Origin: Ophiobolus disseminans | Taxonomy: Eukaryota > Ascomycota > Dothideomycetes > Pleosporales > Phaeosphaeriaceae | Length of the DNA stretch: 64,000 bases | Reading direction: 5' to 3' | Assembly (NCBI GenBank): GCA_010093685.1 | Contig: MU006219.1 | Coordinates: 1,073,531-1,137,530 of the forward strand | Part shown: piece after piece, positions 44,614-57,587 of the stretch | Layout of the letters: each line of letters begins with the position of its first letter | Numbering within the stretch: the first letter of the stretch is position 1 | Translations under genes and position numbers: made by a program | Notes under the pieces: model-generated | What the model was told of the DNA's origin: nothing | Seen by the model: only the letters and a program-made list of their open reading frames with translations | Database searches by the model: none

Positions 44614-45220
44614 ATATGAATATGTCTGTGGATTGGAGAGCACTCAGGAGTAGGGTTGCTGTGATGGCTTCGTCTAGAATCGTAGCTTGACGTCATTGAT
44701 GCCGTATCTCGCTCTCATCGAGTACGAATCCAAGGGCCAAAGGTTATATGTTCTCTTCCCGGTGTTATCTCTCATACAAGGTTGTATTCATCCATCGAAG
44801 TCGTCCGCAGATGGAGGCAGCTATAGGCTGAGGGTGATGCTTCCAGAGTGATGCAGGCGAAGGAGTCTCGATGCTCATGGCTGCACCGAAGCCTTGTCAA
44901 CACCAACGATAGTTAGCAGTGTTGCATAAGCGAATGCAAAGCAGTTCACCTGAAACGTGGTGTGAGCAGGTGTGCGTTTCAAGTCTAGCTGCGTCGTGGT
45001 GGGGTTGATTGTGGTCGAGCTGTGCCCCTCCTTCTTTCCCCAACAACGCCATTGAGCAGTCACGCCTCCCTTGCAGCTTCCCAGTAAGAGCTCACCACTA
45101 GTTCTCGAGCATCGCGCTGACCACCATAAGTATATTGCCACGTTGCCAAAGAAAACTCCACAAGCCCTAGTAGAAGCTCTCTATAACATTCGAACTCAAC
45201 CGCACACCTACAACAACACA
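44614..45220. other. Intergenic region, no gene recognised
   Basis: This is the 3' flank of the GMC gene and the promoter of the epimerase gene. No reading frame with domain content was found. Confidence 0.5.
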
Positions 45221-46303
45221 ATGGTCGAGCGTGCGAACCGTCCGTCTAACTTGAGCGCGCCCAAGGCCTCTGCGCCGGGACCTCAAGTCGATATCGTCGG
45301 GCAGGGTGGAAGCCAGAAGGTGGTGGCCACGCTTCCGTCGGGCGAAAGCGTCGAGGTGTTGCTTTTTGGAGCTACGGTGACCAGCTGGAAGAGCAATGGC
45401 GGCAAGACGGAGAACCTGTGGCTGAGCGAGAAGGCGGACCTGACGGGCTCAAAAGCCGTGCGGGGTGGTGTTCCCGTCGTCTTCCCGGTGAGTCTTCCTC
45501 ACGTGTCGCGACACATGGCTAGCAGCCGTCAACATGGGCTGACAGCTGTCGTTCCAGGTCTTTGGCCCCCCACCCAAGTCAGGCCACGCTACATCGTCCC
45601 TTCCGCAACACGGCTTCGCACGCTCATCACGCTGGGAGTTCCTGGGCAAGTCGGACACGGAGGACGCGCTTGACTCGGACTCGGTCAAGCTCGACTTTGG
45701 CCTGGACAGGTCAGGACTGAGCGAGGATGCGCGCAAGGCATGGCCGCTGGACTTCGGCCTCGTCTACAGCGTCACCCTGAGCAAGGAAAGCCTACAGACA
45801 GTCATCACTGTGCGCAATGAGGGCGAGGAGAGCTTCGAGTTCCAGTTCCTTCTACACACCTACTTCAAGATTCAGGTAGGTCCATCATCTTGCAGTAATT
45901 TCAAGTGCCTACTAATCGCACGTAGGACATCTCCAAGGTCTCCGTCACCGGCCTCTCGGGCACCGAGTACGTCGACAAGGTCCTCGACGCGACCACCCAC
46001 CAGCAAAAGGACAACGCGATCAAGTTCACCGGCGAGGTCGACCGCGTCTACAAGGCCATTCCCCAAGACACAACCTCCATTCTCGAGGACGGCAAGCCCC
46101 GCTTCGACGTCATTCGCGACAACGTCAAGGATACAGTTACCTGGAACCCGTGGATCGAGAAGGCCAAGGCCATGGGCGACTTCTCGCCTGACGACGGCTA
46201 CAAGAACATGGTCTGCGTCGAGGTGGGAGCTGTAGACGGCTGGCAGAAGCTGGAGAAGGGTGAGGTGTGGGAGGGCGGCATGCTTGTCAAGAGCCTCCTC
46301 TAA
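45221..46303 (+). CDS. Glucose-6-phosphate 1-epimerase
   Basis: The enzyme interconverts the alpha and beta anomers of glucose-6-phosphate (YMR099C-type aldose-1-epimerase superfamily, cytosolic). Exons 45221-45487, 45558-45875 and 45926-46303 give 320 aa, all in phase 0. The family motif QHGFARSSRWEF supplies the catalytic His107 and Arg111. Other landmarks are VLLFGATVTSWK, RGGVPVVFPVFGPP (across intron 1), FQFLLHTYFKIQDIS (across intron 2), and the C-terminal VTWNPWIEKAKAMGDF and CVEVGAV. Confidence 0.93.
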
Positions 46304-46938
46304 GCGATCTACGCCTGGGTTCATCCGCGTTGGGACGATCAGGATGTTCGTGTAGATGGCCCTAGTAGATCTCCAAAAGACTAGACCAAGGATCTTGAAT
46401 AAACAAATTATTCACGATTACCATGATGAACACAGATCCCTATACAAGTGCCGATAATCCCAAGGCATGTTGGTACAGTAAGCCGCGCATGCATATAGCA
46501 GTGTCGTAATATGTTCGTGCTCATTAATAAGGACCGCCGGAAGTTGATCCCTTGCGTGCCACCTCCACCAAATCCCTTCCAATACACCATCGTACCATGA
46601 CAACAATCAGTACTATCAGCGTATGACGGCCATGTCCCACCCAAATAATAACAAGCCGTATCGTCGTCTGTTCCGCTGCAGACTCTGGGCAAGTGATTGA
46701 GCGCATGTCACAAGGGCTTCACCAAACAGACCGGCAGCTTCCCCGCATACAGTAACTGCTCCCGCCACACCCAGAAAGGGCTGCGTTGTCGGAAAGACGT
46801 GTCGCATAGGCTCACACCCTCCTCTTCCGCCATCAAAACACGTGTGCTGCCTGGACTGCGGTTTTTGTGGGGTGACCGAGCATGTGCCATTGAGGGACCA
46901 GGACGGCAACAATGGACGATCGCGAACACCACAGAAGC
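46304..46938. other. Intergenic region, no gene recognised
   Basis: This is the spacer between the epimerase gene and the IKS1 kinase gene. Small frames on the minus strand (about 46408-46945) show no domain. An AATAAA at 46397-46402 is a plausible polyadenylation signal for the epimerase transcript. Confidence 0.5.
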
Positions 46939-49074
46939 ATGTCACTCATACCCTATGCCGCGGCAGAGTCGCGGGAGATTGTCCTGTATGTCTCTGTATT
47001 ATTTGGATGTCGCAGTATGCTAACAAATTGACATAGGCGCCACGGTTCTGCGGTAGTAGTATACGACCAACGATCCAGACAGCTTTCCCTCCGCGATGCG
47101 TCACACACCGCGGTAGAAGACACGTCGTGCCCGTACTGCCGCCGTCCATACCGCGACCCATCACCCCACGCAAGCGATGACAGCGACCACGAACACCCAC
47201 CACGGACACCGGGCATACCAGACGCGGAAAATGGCTTCGTCAACCCAGGGTATTTCCAGATGCTGCGCCGAAGCCAGCCAGGTTCCGCCGAAGCCTCGCG
47301 CCCTTCATCGCCGCACAAACAGCTAGCACCTGCGCCATTTGGAACCAGGCAAAACAGCTTTCATGCGCCAGCCGGGGCCGAGTTCATGGGCAGCGCCCCG
47401 GTACCGCCCAGGAACATCTCCGCAAAGGCCTTCAGCCCCGACTATTTCAAAACTTTCTTTGTCGAAGAGAGAGAATTGGGCAGGGGAGGGAAAGGTGTCG
47501 TCCTTCTTGTACAGCACGTTCTTGACGGCGTGCAACTCGGAAGGTTCGCATGCAAGCGCGTTCCTGTAGGAGACGACCACGAGTGGCTTGAAAAGGTCTT
47601 GATCGAAGTGCAGCTTTTACAGAACCTGTCGCACGAGAACCTTGTGTCTTATCGTCACGTCTGGCTGGAGGACTTTCAAATTTCCAATTTTGGCCCAAGC
47701 GTACCGTGCGCCTTCATACTACAACAATACTGCAACGCTGGAGACCTACACGACTACATTCTGGACTCAGCGCGGACCACCATTACGAAGGAGCAGATGA
47801 AGGAGCGACTGAGGAGAAGATCAAAGGGGCAACTGGAGGACCCTGAAGATATCCACGGACCGCGACGGATGCTTTTCGACGAGATCATCTCCTTCTTCAA
47901 GGACATCACGTCAGGGCTGAACCATCTCCATGCGAACGGGTACATCCATCGGGACTTGAAGCCAAGCAACTGTCTACTGCACAACACGGGACACAAGATT
48001 AGGGTTTTGGTCAGCGACTTTGGAGAGGTGCAGTCTGCAAACGTGGCGAGAAACTCCACGGGCGCCACGGGAACTATATCATATTGTGCTCCAGAGGTAC
48101 TTCGAAAGGAGCGCCCAGATGGTGCTTTTGGAAACTTCACAACCAAGTCCGACATCTTCTCTCTGGGTATGATTGTGTACTTTATGTGCTTTGGCCGACT
48201 GCCCTACCGTAATGCAGACGGAATCGACGAGGACAACGAGGACCTTGACGAACTGAGAGCGGAAATATCGACATGGGCGGGTATTGACGATGAGCAGCGC
48301 GTTCGCTCGGACCTACCGGAGAAACTATATCGATCTCTGAAACGGCTGCTCGCACTGAACCCAGACCAGCGTCCAGGCACCGAGGAGATATTGCAGGTTT
48401 TGAAGTCGCCTTCGCTTTTCGACGAATTCAACAGTTACGCTGGGGCATCAGAGATTGACGACTTCAGTCCTCGCATTAGTCGAGCGGATACTCCAAGTCC
48501 ATCTCCGGAACAGGCCCACCGGAAGCGCTCATCTGTACAGTATACCCGCCCTGGCCGCTCAAAGCTGAGTGCCTCGGTCATGGATCGCTCACCCAGCCCT
48601 CCCAACCCGGAGCTTATAAGACGACAGTCTTCAGAGGATGGCGTTGTGATGCTGAGGCACAAGAAACTGGACTTCCCTCCACCATCACCTATGATCAGGA
48701 CACCTTCACCCCAGAGGTTAATGTTGCCACCACCTCCGCCACCGCGAGCAGTATCTCGTCTCCAACACCTGCTGCAAAATTCACTTTTTATCGGGACAAC
48801 CAAGATCTTGATTTTCTGCGCAAAGGCCTTCAGTCTCTTGTCGCCATGCCAGCCATTTGCAGCCGACCCGCGTATCACCTACCCGTTACTTGCCTTTGCG
48901 TCTTGCGACTTCTTGTTCCTGGGCGTGTGTGTCAATGTTGGAGGCAGACACATGCGTCTGGACAGTCTGTTCGCGAGTATTGTGCTACTAGTAGTGCATG
49001 TCGCTGTGGTTGGTACCTTTCTTCGATGGGACAGACTTTGTGCGAAGAGAGGAGTTATTTGGGATGGATATTAG
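46939..49074 (+). CDS. IKS1: IKS1-type protein kinase with C-terminal membrane segments
   Basis: Exons 46939-46985 and 47037-49074 (51-nt intron) encode 694 aa. The N-terminus starts MSLIPYAAAESREIVLRHG and carries a CPYCRRPY pair and ENGFVNPGYFQMLRRS, which are typical of IKS1. The kinase domain spans about residues 155-435: glycine loop GRGGKGVV, FACKRV lysine, HRDLKPSNCLL catalytic loop, DFGEVQ and GTISYCAPEVL. A proline-rich linker is followed by two hydrophobic segments near the end (YPLLAFASCDFLFLGVCV, and FASIVLLVVHVAVVGTFL). This suggests membrane anchoring. The yeast homologue is a poorly understood putative kinase, so the biological role is open. Confidence 0.9.
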
Positions 49075-49573
49075 TTGCATTCGGCGCTGAGCACGAAAAG
49101 TCTGGGGGTGGTTTGATTTATGATACCAGAGTGTACTACTCCACGATAATGTTATGATACTGATAAGTCGATAAATATTTTGTGCGTCGTGTTATGTGTA
49201 CATGATTAGAACAGAAAAATATATATCAATCCAGTTCAGCGCTTCTCATTGCATGAGTTCTTGTTCTTCAAGTCTTCAGACATGACGCGACAGTCAAACG
49301 ACGAGGCTGGCAGCGGATGGTGTTGGCCTGTGCTCCACTAGCGCCGGCGCGCCTTCCGTCTGTTTTGTTTATGGAACAACAACACCCGCATCATCTGCAG
49401 TTCAGCATTGCACCTTCCACGAACGCGCACCACGTCGCCCCAATCCACACGGGCTGGATAGACTGCTGGTTGTCGCCTTTTTGGATCTATAGTTTCTACG
49501 AAGCATCTTTTCTCTATCACCTAGGTACCCATTTACGACGCCACACGAACCAAAGCGGCATCAACTGGACGCA
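49075..49573. other. Intergenic region, no gene recognised
   Basis: This holds the kinase 3' flank (with an AT-rich stretch at 49170-49230) and the promoter of the spindle-pole gene. No additional gene is seen. Confidence 0.5.
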
Positions 49574-52500
49574 ATGCAGTCCTCCCCTCCCAACAGCGCC
49601 GGGAAAGCACGCACACTCCGCGAATTATCACGGAGCCTAAGTCACAGCCCGCGAGATATTCCCTCACCCTCACCACCACCAAGCGACTCAAACCCAACCA
49701 AACACTCGGGCTTTGGCACCGAGACGACCAACTTCTTCAACGACCCTGACGTTCTCATGTCAACACAACACAACATCCAAGACGACACAAACACGCTTCC
49801 ACAGTATCCGCGTATTCGGTCGACCGCGAAGAAGGTCAACGCCTGGCACATGCTCCGCTCCGAGCAGCCGAACCCGGACACGTCAATGGTGAACAAGGAG
49901 TTTGGCGACTTCGACCACAGTATTTCTGAGGATGAAGACGCCGTCTCTGTGGAACAGTCGCGTGGACTTCCGCGTGGCACACCAAGCAAGATGAGCTCCC
50001 AGTTCAACAGCCTGTACGACATCACACCGCCTTCCAACCGCACGCGCAAGTCTTATGCCGCCGAAACTGGAAGCCTCCGACGCGACGCGCAGATAAGACG
50101 CGCCTCTCGCAATGACCTGGACACGGCATCACCCCGCCCAGCCAGCAAGCGCAACTCACCAGCTCTCCCCGTGAAGCGCAACTCCCTCGCGCAGCTGCAT
50201 GCGAAGCTCTCCGAGGACGAGTCATCCTTTATGGACCAGCGGCCGCCGACACTGACCATGGACTCGGCCAAGAATACCCGATGGGGCAACCGAAGCAGAC
50301 ACACTTCCCTGCAGATCGATGGAGTTGTTGAACCTCGCGGAACTACGACGCCTCGAGCGCGACCAACCACAGCGCAGAACGCGACTGCCCAGTCGTTCAT
50401 CCTGCCGGACCTCCCCAACCTCACCGAGCTGGTCTCTGGTGTCTTTGAGGACGGCACGCCCGTGTTCTCCAAGACAGCTGCAGCACGGTCCCGATTTTCT
50501 GCGCCCCCCAACGGTGGCCGTCGACCATATTACATCCCTGTTGAGGGTGTTCCGATACCAGAGGAAGAGAAGGCCATCTTCTCGGCACTCCAACTGCTGC
50601 AAGACAAGGTTGAGCAGATGGAACACGAGCGGGCAGAAGCAGAGAAGCGGATTGAGGAGCAAGACTTGGAGCTGATCGAGCTAAGGGCGACCACACAAGC
50701 GCAAGAGAAGCTCCGACGAAGCGACAGTGCACAGGATTCAGATTCTGCGAAGGGCAACTGGAAGGTGGACAAGACGCGTAAGTCGTGAAAGAGCAGTGTG
50801 AAACGCTGGAACTAACAAATGTGAAGGTCTCGACGCGACTGTACAAACACTCCGGACAAAGCTTGACCGAGCGGAGCGAAAGACGGCTGTTCTGGAGATC
50901 GAGAAGAAGCGGCTAAACAGCGAGCGAGACAACATGGCTGGCCAGCTTGGTGTGGCCTTTCAGACTTGCGAGGAACTGAAGAATGAAAAGGCGGCGCTGA
51001 GTAATGAGAATGAGGCACTTCGAGAGGAGGTCGACGCCCTGCGAGCTGAGAACGAGGCACTTCGTGACCAAATGGACCAGGATCACTCTCAGCACCGCGA
51101 AGAGACCACTCAACTTCGTCGCCAGTTCGACCAGACTGCGAACGCGACCGAGAAGGAGAATGCTACGCTGCATGCAGAACTGGCTCGTGTGCGCGCGCAG
51201 CATGACGATCACACCCAGCAACTGGCACGCAAAGATCTTGAGCTTCGCAAAGCACGTCAGGAGCAGGCTGAGTTCGATCGCCTCAAGACCGATCACGAGT
51301 CACTCAGATCGCAGCTGGCGAGCCTCAAGGCAAAGCGTGACGAGGACGTCAAGCGTTGGTCTCGCCAGGAGGCAGCGCTCAAGACTCAGGTTGACCGACG
51401 AGACGAAACTATTCGACTCTTCCAGGACATGACCCAGGAACAGACCAACGAAGCTATGCGCCTTGACAACGAGAACCTTCGAAAAGAGCTTGCCCAGCTG
51501 GCTGCTCAGCACGACGACGAGAACGCCAAGTGGGCAATGAAAGAGGTGGCCATGAAGCGCAAGATCAAGCAGCGCGAGGAGACCGCTCGTACTACTCTGG
51601 ACTTGACACGCGAAGTGATGGCAGTCCGAGAGGCGAATGATCAACACTTCGTTGGTCCAACATCCAAGGGCAAGGAGCGGGCTACCGAAGATACTGCGCC
51701 ACGTAAGCCTAGCTATCGTCGCGAGGACACTCGCACTCGCATCAAGAACCGAGTTCAAGAGGAAGTCCGAAACAGCAAAGCTGTCAACTCATCGTACAAC
51801 GCATCACAACAGCCCGAGGAGAGTCCACGCAGATCCTACACCGGCGTTTCAAGGTTCTCAAATCGCACCTCTGCAACATACGATCAGCACCGCAGCTTTT
51901 CGGCACCCATCACGGCTGATAAGAACGCCTTTGTGGAGAGCGATGTTGAGTCGACTACCGATCTGTCACTGGCACCCCGCGGCACACCTTACACTGCACG
52001 AAGCATTGCTCGAGCCAAGCCCACGGCTACCATCCAACCGCCTGCTGATCTGGATTTGACCGAGTTGAGCTATATTGATAGTGCTCAGATTGCTCAACTT
52101 CGACGAACCTTGGAAGAGGAGCGAGCTGCTGCGCGCCGAAGAGCGGTGTCGCCCCCAGTAGAGGAAGAGCTACGGTACGATACTGTCCGATCTCAACGAC
52201 AGACACGCGAAGAACGCGAAGACACAGTTCGATCTGTTGCGTCAGTGAGAAGCGAGCGTCGCCCGTCTCTCCCACGCAAGTCTTCTCTCAAAGACGTCAC
52301 CCAACGCACCAATGCCACACAGTTTGAGGAGGACGTTACAGGCAACATGTCCAATCTGGATGCAGATGCAGAGCCTACTCAAACGGGACAGTCTGCCATC
52401 GATGCCTCGATGCTGAGCAACACGAGCCGCCGCCGACGTAGTGCTCCAACCACTGAGATGACATCCGCGTTCATCGTTCCAGACATCAAGCTTGAGAACC

Positions 52501-53186
52501 GGAAGCAAGTCACTACTACCATCAAGATCTCCCACAAGGTGACCAGCAAAGACCACGACAACGCGAACTGTACTGTCTGCCGCCGCGAAGGTCTGACCAC
52601 AGCCACGGATGATCTTCGTGTTCCCAAGCTCGTTGCAGTATCATCTCGCATGCCTGAAGATGCAGACGCTACCATGCGTCCCGCCCGCTCACCTAAGGAA
52701 GCCCTCGCCTTTGTCGTCAAGGAGCTGAAAGATGAACGCGCGCATCTGCACATGGAGCTTGCTGTCATGCGCGCCATGCTCGAGTCTCACGATGTCAGCC
52801 TCGGCAACCGCAAGCGCCGTAACATCAACGCTTCGATTTCAGACATCCTCCGCCGTCTTGATATCAAGGACACCCAGATCTACAATCTCTACGACGTGCT
52901 TGAAGGCCAACAGACGGATGATCTCACCGAGCTGGACGTCGAGAACATCACCGAGCAGATTCGTGCTGAGGAGGATAAGACTCAAGGCGAGCCCGAGAAA
53001 AAGACCAAGAAAGTCACGATCCGCAGCTTCGTCGACGAAGATGACAGCGTCGAAGTGGGTCGCGGTGTCAGTGTGAATATGGATGGAGACACGGAAGAGT
53101 TGCCATGGGAGGGCTTTGAGGACACTAGCATGCAGGATGATGCAAACTATGGTGCCCTCGAGGGTTGGAGGACGAGTGTGCACTAG
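49574..53186 (+). CDS. Cep57-domain spindle-pole-body protein (Ppc89-like)
   Basis: Exons 49574-50777 and 50827-53186 (49-nt intron) encode 1187 aa. The N-terminal 300 residues are disordered and Ser/Arg/Pro-rich. A conserved PDLPNLTELVSGVFEDG motif follows. A very long coiled coil covers about residues 340-580. The C-terminal region has a CTVCRREG pair and then a Cep57 microtubule-binding-type helix bundle (KEALAFVVKELKDERAHLHM, then DIKDTQIYNLYDVLEG) at about 1015-1100. This order fits the fungal spindle-pole scaffold that includes S. pombe Ppc89. The tail is acidic. The assignment to Ppc89 itself, rather than a related coiled-coil protein, is inference. Confidence 0.8.
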
Positions 53187-54047
53187 GTGCAACATGCCAC
53201 GACTGGTTGCTAGGGATGACGAAATTTGGTGGTCATGGGCATGGCGTCGTTTGACAATGGCGTTTGGATATGATGCATTGATATGCGGGCATTGGGTATG
53301 GCGCTCCCGTTATGGGTTGTTACATTTCTTTTTGGTGGCTGGTCGTCACGCGTTGTTTTCTTCCAGTCTTGTCGTCTGGACCTCTCCTATGCTTGGAGGC
53401 ATTTGGTCGCTTCGCTTACTTACACGATTGGTAGCTATTCTCGGCTTTGAGACCTCGACTCACCCGCAAGGGTTTGAGTTGGTCTCGCCGGAGATGGCTA
53501 TTGGATGTGAAGGTGAAAGAGCTTCCAAAGCTAACAGGTGCAGTGCAGGGTTTGGACAATTGGGTTGATGGAATCGATGAGCCTGATCATGGTGTGGAAT
53601 ACGAATCAAAAGGTTACTTCAATACTTACATCCAGATGCACGTGAGACGCTACATAAGCAGACAACTAATCCAACACCACACTAGTTGACTACTTCATCC
53701 GGCCTACACAACTTTTCCTTCCTGCCTGACCAAAGTCACACCGCTCAGCCTCGCAATGCGCCTCGTATCCCAGTGCCCGGTTCCCAGGACGCAAGCCGGC
53801 TAAAGTGCTCCTCCGCGCGCAAAAACACTCCACATGCGAACAAGTACCCCAGATCCGAGCCAATTCGAGCGGAAGCTAGGGATCTCGGGCCTTGCCGTCT
53901 TTCTCGAACGGCGAATTCGAGAAAGCGTTGGTCGTACAGGTACTGTATTCGTGATCCATCGTGCAGACCGAGGATGCGGTGGGTACATATATGACATTAC
54001 CGTGACGCTGGTATGTTGGAACCAGCGCTATCGAGCGTAAATTCATT
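53187..54047. other. Intergenic region, no gene recognised
   Basis: About 860 bp lie downstream of the spindle-pole gene. A frame overlapping its 3' end (to 53568) is unconvincing. The stretch before 54048 is the promoter of the secreted oxidoreductase. Confidence 0.5.
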
Positions 54048-55976
54048 ATGAAGTTCCTATCTGTCCTACAGCTCTTGTTGAGTGTACCACGTTCGTCTCC
54101 TCCTTCCCCATAAACTCATCCCTCCTTTGTTCTACTAACACCCTCCCAATAGTATCCCTCACCTCCGTGTCCGCCTCCCCGCCTTCCTCCCCCCTCTCCC
54201 AAACATGGGACTTCATCATCATCGGCTCCGGCGCCTCTGGCATTCCACTCGCCGACCGCCTCTCCGAGACCGGAAAATCCGTCCTGCTCCTCGAGCGCGG
54301 CTGGGCTAGTAGTGGGCGCTGGGGCGGGGCGTGGAAACCTGAGTGGCTGCGGGGCACGAATTTGTCGCGGTTTGATGTTCCGGGGTTGGCGCAGCTTGTG
54401 TGGTGGGATGAGGTTGTTGGGAATGAGGGGGTTTGGTGTGCGGATGTGGAGGCGAAGGCAGCGTGTTTGTTGGGGGGTGGGACGGGGGTTAATGCCGGGC
54501 AGTTTTATTTGGTGAGTGAGGATTGTGTAGTGATGATTGGAATGCTGATCGTGTTAGCCTACGTGGGACGATTTCGATGCGAATCAACCTCCTGGGTTCC
54601 GTTCGCGAGATGTGGCGTCTGCGCTGGGTAAAGCGAGCCAGCGGTTGCCGTGGACGGATACGCCGAGTATGGACGGGAAGTCGTACCTTACGAATGGGAG
54701 CTACATGTGGCGTGAAGCACTCACGAATTCATCTGCGCCTGGGCACTTTCGCTTCATCACTGCAAACGACAACTTGAATGACAGGAATCGCACGTCTTCC
54801 TGGACGGAGTTCTTCTTTCAGAACGGCGAAAAGGGCGGACCACTGGCTACTTACCTCGTGACTGCGAGTCAGAGGAAGAATTTCAAGCTGCATATGAATA
54901 CTACCGTGGCTCGTGTGCTGAGAGATGGCGACGTAGCGACGGGCGTTGAAGTTGAAAGCACGGGACCGGGGGGCCTCACAGGAACTATCAATGTCACACC
55001 AGGCTCGGGACGCGTTATCTTGTCTGCAGGCGTGTTCGGCACCTTCAAGATACTCCTTCGCTCCGGTATAGGCCCCACTGAAGAAATCCAGCGACTAGCA
55101 AGCCATTCAATAGAAGCGGCAAAGTTACCACCAAGGAAGAAATGGATCAATCTACCGGTTGGGCATAATCTCGACGATGGACCGAACCATCTTCTAGGAG
55201 TCAGTGTGCAGGGAATGGATAGCTATCCGTGGGAGACACTGTGGAGTAGCACGCGAGACAACCCCGATATCAAGAAATACCTTGGAAGCAGGAGCGGACC
55301 ATTAGCGCAACTGCAAGCTAGCATCGGCCCAGTGTCATGGGACACTGTTCTCGGACAAGATGGCAGAAAGAGAGTGATCCAATGGGACTTCTCCAGCGGG
55401 AAGAACGTACAACAAGCACCCGGTGACGGTAAGCCTTACTCCAACCACCACATGTTTTAAACAAGGCAAAACTAATCCTCGACTTCGCCAGGCGGATACA
55501 TGATCTTCACATCCAACCTCAACCTCGGCCACACTTCACGCGGCCGCCTAACCCTCACCCCCAACCTCACCGTCTCAATCGCACAACCCCCCTACTTCAC
55601 CGACGCCAGCGGCCACGATTTCTCCGCCCTCCTGACATCCGCCACCTCGCTGCTCGCCCTCATAAACGCCACCATCCTGCAAACGCAGCCTGGGTCTTTC
55701 TTCCTCGCGCCGCCGCCCGGCGTGGGCCTGGAGCAGTATCTCCGCGCGGCGAAGCCGGCGAGTAGTAACCACTGGGTTGGGACGGCGAGGATGGGGGAGC
55801 GGTGTGGGGAGGGTGTGGTTGTGGATGCGAGCACGAGGGTGTGTGGGATGCGGAATTTGCATGTTGTGGATGCAAGTGTGGTTAATGGGTTGCCGACGGC
55901 GAATCCGCAGGCGGTGTTTGTTGTTGTGGCGGAGAGGGCGGCGGAGGTTATTAGGGGGTTGGGGGGGAGGTATTGA
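54048..55976 (+). CDS. Secreted GMC oxidoreductase resembling the cellobiose dehydrogenase flavin domain
   Basis: Exons 54048-54090, 54153-54511, 54558-55428 and 55492-55976 give 585 aa in consistent phase. Exon 1 encodes a signal peptide (MKFLSVLQLLLSV). The FAD motif IIIGSGASGIPLADRL and LLERGWASSGRWGG follow. Then come CLLGGGTGVNAGQFYL, LSAGVFGTFKILLRSGIGP and the C-terminal catalytic region NHWVGTARMG with NPQAVFVVVAERAAEVI. These match the flavodehydrogenase domain of cellobiose dehydrogenase (AA3_1-like: His in NHW, Asn in the second motif). No cytochrome or cellulose-binding domain is present. An extracellular sugar or lignocellulose oxidation role is inferred. The intron 1 donor (GTTCGT) is the least certain junction. 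Confidence 0.85.
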
Positions 55977-56002
55977 GGTAGGTTGCGTGAGATTAGGGGG
56001 AG

Positions 56003-57587
56003 GTGCTAGGTATCTGAAGGACGAAGGAGGTGCGGAACTCCGTGACGAAATTTACACCCACTACTTGGAAGAACCGCATGACTACAAGCACGTGCCGCAG
56101 ACAAACAAGTCGCGATGCTTAGATGGTCACGCAATTGATCTTTCGCTCGTGTTCACTTGCGAAGCGATCGCGGCGGAGATGCGCGAAGTGCCGCTCAAAG
56201 TGAACACGGTAGTGTTCAGGCCGTACCTTGCGGAGCAAGAGAAAGGAGACAATGAGCGGATGGCGTAGAGTGCTGCTGGAAAATTCGACTTTTTGTTGGA
56301 GAGGCTGTTGTTTATTCGAGAAGAGGCCTTTGCGGTTACGGCGTCAGCGTATGGTAAGCGATGCTCTCGTGCAGTCTATAGGTTTTTTTACTGACCAGTA
56401 TTCTATTAGCTACCACAGAGACCGTCAAGCAGGTCTGTGAGCGATGTTCCGGCAGCGCGGTGGGGAAGTTGCGAGAGAGAGTCCTGGAGTTGCGCAATGG
56501 GGATTATGCACCCATGTTGGCACTTATGAGCAGTCCACCGACTATGTCATACGTAGACCGACAAGCCCTGAACGGCTGTTTGAAGTTTTTTTCTTGTCAT
56601 CCTGGGCCCGAAGAGAGGTTGAGGGCTCGTAGTCTCGCACTGTACATTCTGAACTATCTACCAGGCCTTGGAATGCTCCCACAGAGAATGAGCTGTCGCT
56701 GATGAGGAGCATCTTTGATGACCCCGCACCCATCACCTGGAACGGGTTCGATTCAGGTCTGCCGCGGCTGAAGTCTTACGTTTCGGCCGCCTCTCAAGCG
56801 ATTTAGTTTCTCGAAAGACTCCCCATAGGTTATCGCGCACGAGTACACAATCTACTCATTTGTGAAGATAGCAAGAGTGTCGCGCTGCCGGAGTGTCATG
56901 TTCAAAGATTGTTACCGGATCTCCGCACAATACCCCATTTGCAGGTAGAAAGACAGATCGATTTGTGACAAATCTCAGCGTCAACACGGTTTCCAGCGCT
57001 CATAGTCACTCAGATTGCCCCACGACTATGTAACCCTGGCCAAGATGAGTAATTATCACAAGTCGAGTTGGTGCCGCTGCTCTGTTTCCCAGGCAGTCTT
57101 TCACATGGCATCGTGGTTGAATGAAGCGGTCAGCCTAGGCTCAAATGGAGTAACCTCTCGACAATGTACTGTTCATATTGAGGGCCCATACGGGACAATT
57201 GAGCATATCTGGAGCAAAGTGAAGTCAACCGCCGCCTTCTACGACGCCGCCACGCGATGTGTCCGCAATGGGGAACAACCAAACGCCACTCGAAAGGATC
57301 TCATAGACGCTTTCGTGGAAACGAGGGGTTCCCATACCGATCCAGAACAACTAGCTCACACTGTCCGGCACATTCTCTCCGGAACCTTAGTGATCCAAAT
57401 ACCATGTACATTGGGTAGGATCTCAGACTTCGAAGATGAGTCCCAGCAGATGTCCTCCCTCCTCGTTGGCCAATCGCAAGCGGAGTGGGAAAAGTATCGC
57501 CTCAGCATCGTGGAGGGATTTCTTGATGACGTGGACGGCGTCTTCAAGGAAACACAGTCTCTCTACGCCGATTTTCCGGAGTCGTAG
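56003..57587 (+). pseudogene. Decayed accessory gene of a fungal 2EXR/F-box-like family
   Basis: Fragments in several frames make up one broken gene. They are ELRDEIYTHYLEEP with DLSLVFTCEAIAAEM (to a stop at 56266-56268), KFDFLLERLLFIREEAFAVT, and TTETVKQVCERCSGS after an intron at 56354-56409. A frameshift near 56668 leads into ENELSLMRSIFDDPAP. The next frame has stops at 56804-56806 and 56966-56968, and a last open frame of about 180 codons (from ATG 57045) reads SQAVFHMASWLNEAV. The ELRDEIY and CEAIAAEM blocks are typical of a large uncharacterised family in Dothideomycetes. The N-terminal start is not found. The final frame could be expressed alone, but this is unlikely. Confidence 0.7.

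Noticed and set aside
53083..53568. 161-codon frame overlapping the end of the spindle-pole gene
   Set aside because: It starts inside the coding end of that gene in another frame, and the translation is compositionally odd.
56735..56765. GGGTTCGATTCAGG, resembling a tRNA T-loop (B box)
   Set aside because: The flanking bases cannot form the T-arm stem and no acceptor or anticodon arm is found upstream. It lies in the decayed gene.
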